NCBI GenBank assembly: GCA_903912275.1
Contig: CAIWGR010000001.1
Location: forward strand, 1 to 6,201
Length of the DNA stretch: 6,201 bases
DNA from: an uncultured delta proteobacterium
GTDB lineage: Bacteria > Myxococcota_A > Bradymonadia > REDH01
Direction of reading: 5' to 3'
Part shown: positions 6,021 through 6,201 of the stretch, piece by piece
Layout: the number at the start of each line of letters is the position of its first letter
How positions within the stretch are numbered: the stretch's first letter is position 1
Program-made: the position numbers and the translations under genes
The notes under the pieces: generated by a model
Databases searched by the model: none
What the model saw: only the letters and a program-made list of their open reading frames with translations
What the model was told of the DNA's origin: nothing

Positions 6021-6201
6021 CTAGGCCAGCGGACCGTCCGAGAGTCCTTCGAGCTCCACGCCGCCCGCCTGCCGCGTAACGATTCGGCCCACCACCTCGG
6101 CCCGCTCGCCCGCCGCACGCAGGAGCGTAAGCGCCTGCTCCACGTCGCCCGGCGCCACGGTGATGAGGAAGCCGATGCCCATGTTGAAGACCCGGTACAT
6201 C
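6021..6201 (-). CDS. purM: Phosphoribosylformylglycinamidine cyclo-ligase (AIR synthetase), C-terminal part
   Basis: PurM closes the imidazole ring of formylglycinamidine ribonucleotide using ATP to give AIR, in purine synthesis in the cytoplasm. Only the last 59 residues are in the window; the gene runs in from beyond base 6201 and stops at TAG (6023-6021). The visible start of this piece reads M-Y-R-V-F-N-M-G-I-G-F-L-I, which matches the highly conserved F-N-x-G-I/V-G-M strand of the PurM C-terminal domain. It is followed by the usual helix (V-E-Q-A-L-T-L-L-R-A-A-G-E-R-A) and the V-V-G-R-I-V strand that ends the fold. It is a housekeeping gene facing the opposite way from everything else here and marks the edge of the transport locus. 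Confidence 0.9.
   Translation of the reverse strand, partial: MYRVFNMGIGFLITVAPGDVEQALTLLRAAGERAEVVGRIVTRQAGGVELEGLSDGPLA

Overview
The window is GC-rich bacterial DNA with a strong preference for C or G at third codon positions, tightly packed and mostly coding. It carries a Gram-negative outer-membrane transport operon. Three features recall myxobacterial and related (former deltaproteobacterial) genomes: a receptor with carboxypeptidase-regulatory-like and TonB-like extensions, a lipoprotein with an Ala-Glu-Pro-Pro plus Asp-Gly-Arg-Gly-Gly signature, and a long proline-rich TonB. This assignment rests on protein style, and no phylogenetic marker in the window decides it.

Bases 1-5232 (+ strand) form one compact operon of five genes: the last ten codons of a probable exbB/tolQ-type gene, exbD, tonB, a 900-residue TonB-dependent receptor, and a 398-residue Cys-rich lipoprotein. 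Gaps are 14, 1 and 11 nt, followed by a 1-nt overlap, so co-transcription and translational coupling are likely. The promoter lies upstream of the window. Together the genes look like a self-contained energised uptake system. ExbB/ExbD would use the proton gradient to drive TonB, TonB would act on the receptor plug, and the lipoprotein would be an accessory on the outer membrane. The substrate cannot be read from the sequence. The most unusual element is a second TonB C-terminal-like domain fused to the periplasmic N-terminus of the receptor.

Bases 5233-5378 are the only sizeable intergenic stretch and are visibly AT-richer than the genes. They hold a candidate terminator hairpin for the operon. 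They also hold a sigma70-like promoter for the next gene, with the word TGTTCAG present four times (three direct, one inverted); two copies sit at the promoter.

Bases 5379-5990 (+) encode a 203-residue, mainly helical protein that I do not recognise. It converges on the 3' end of purM (purine biosynthesis) on the minus strand (6021-6201, continuing beyond the window). A short GC-rich hairpin lies between the two stop codons.

I saw no tRNA, rRNA, CRISPR array, insertion sequence or integration boundary. The novelty here is in domain architecture and unknown partner proteins rather than in a recognisable mobile or defence system.
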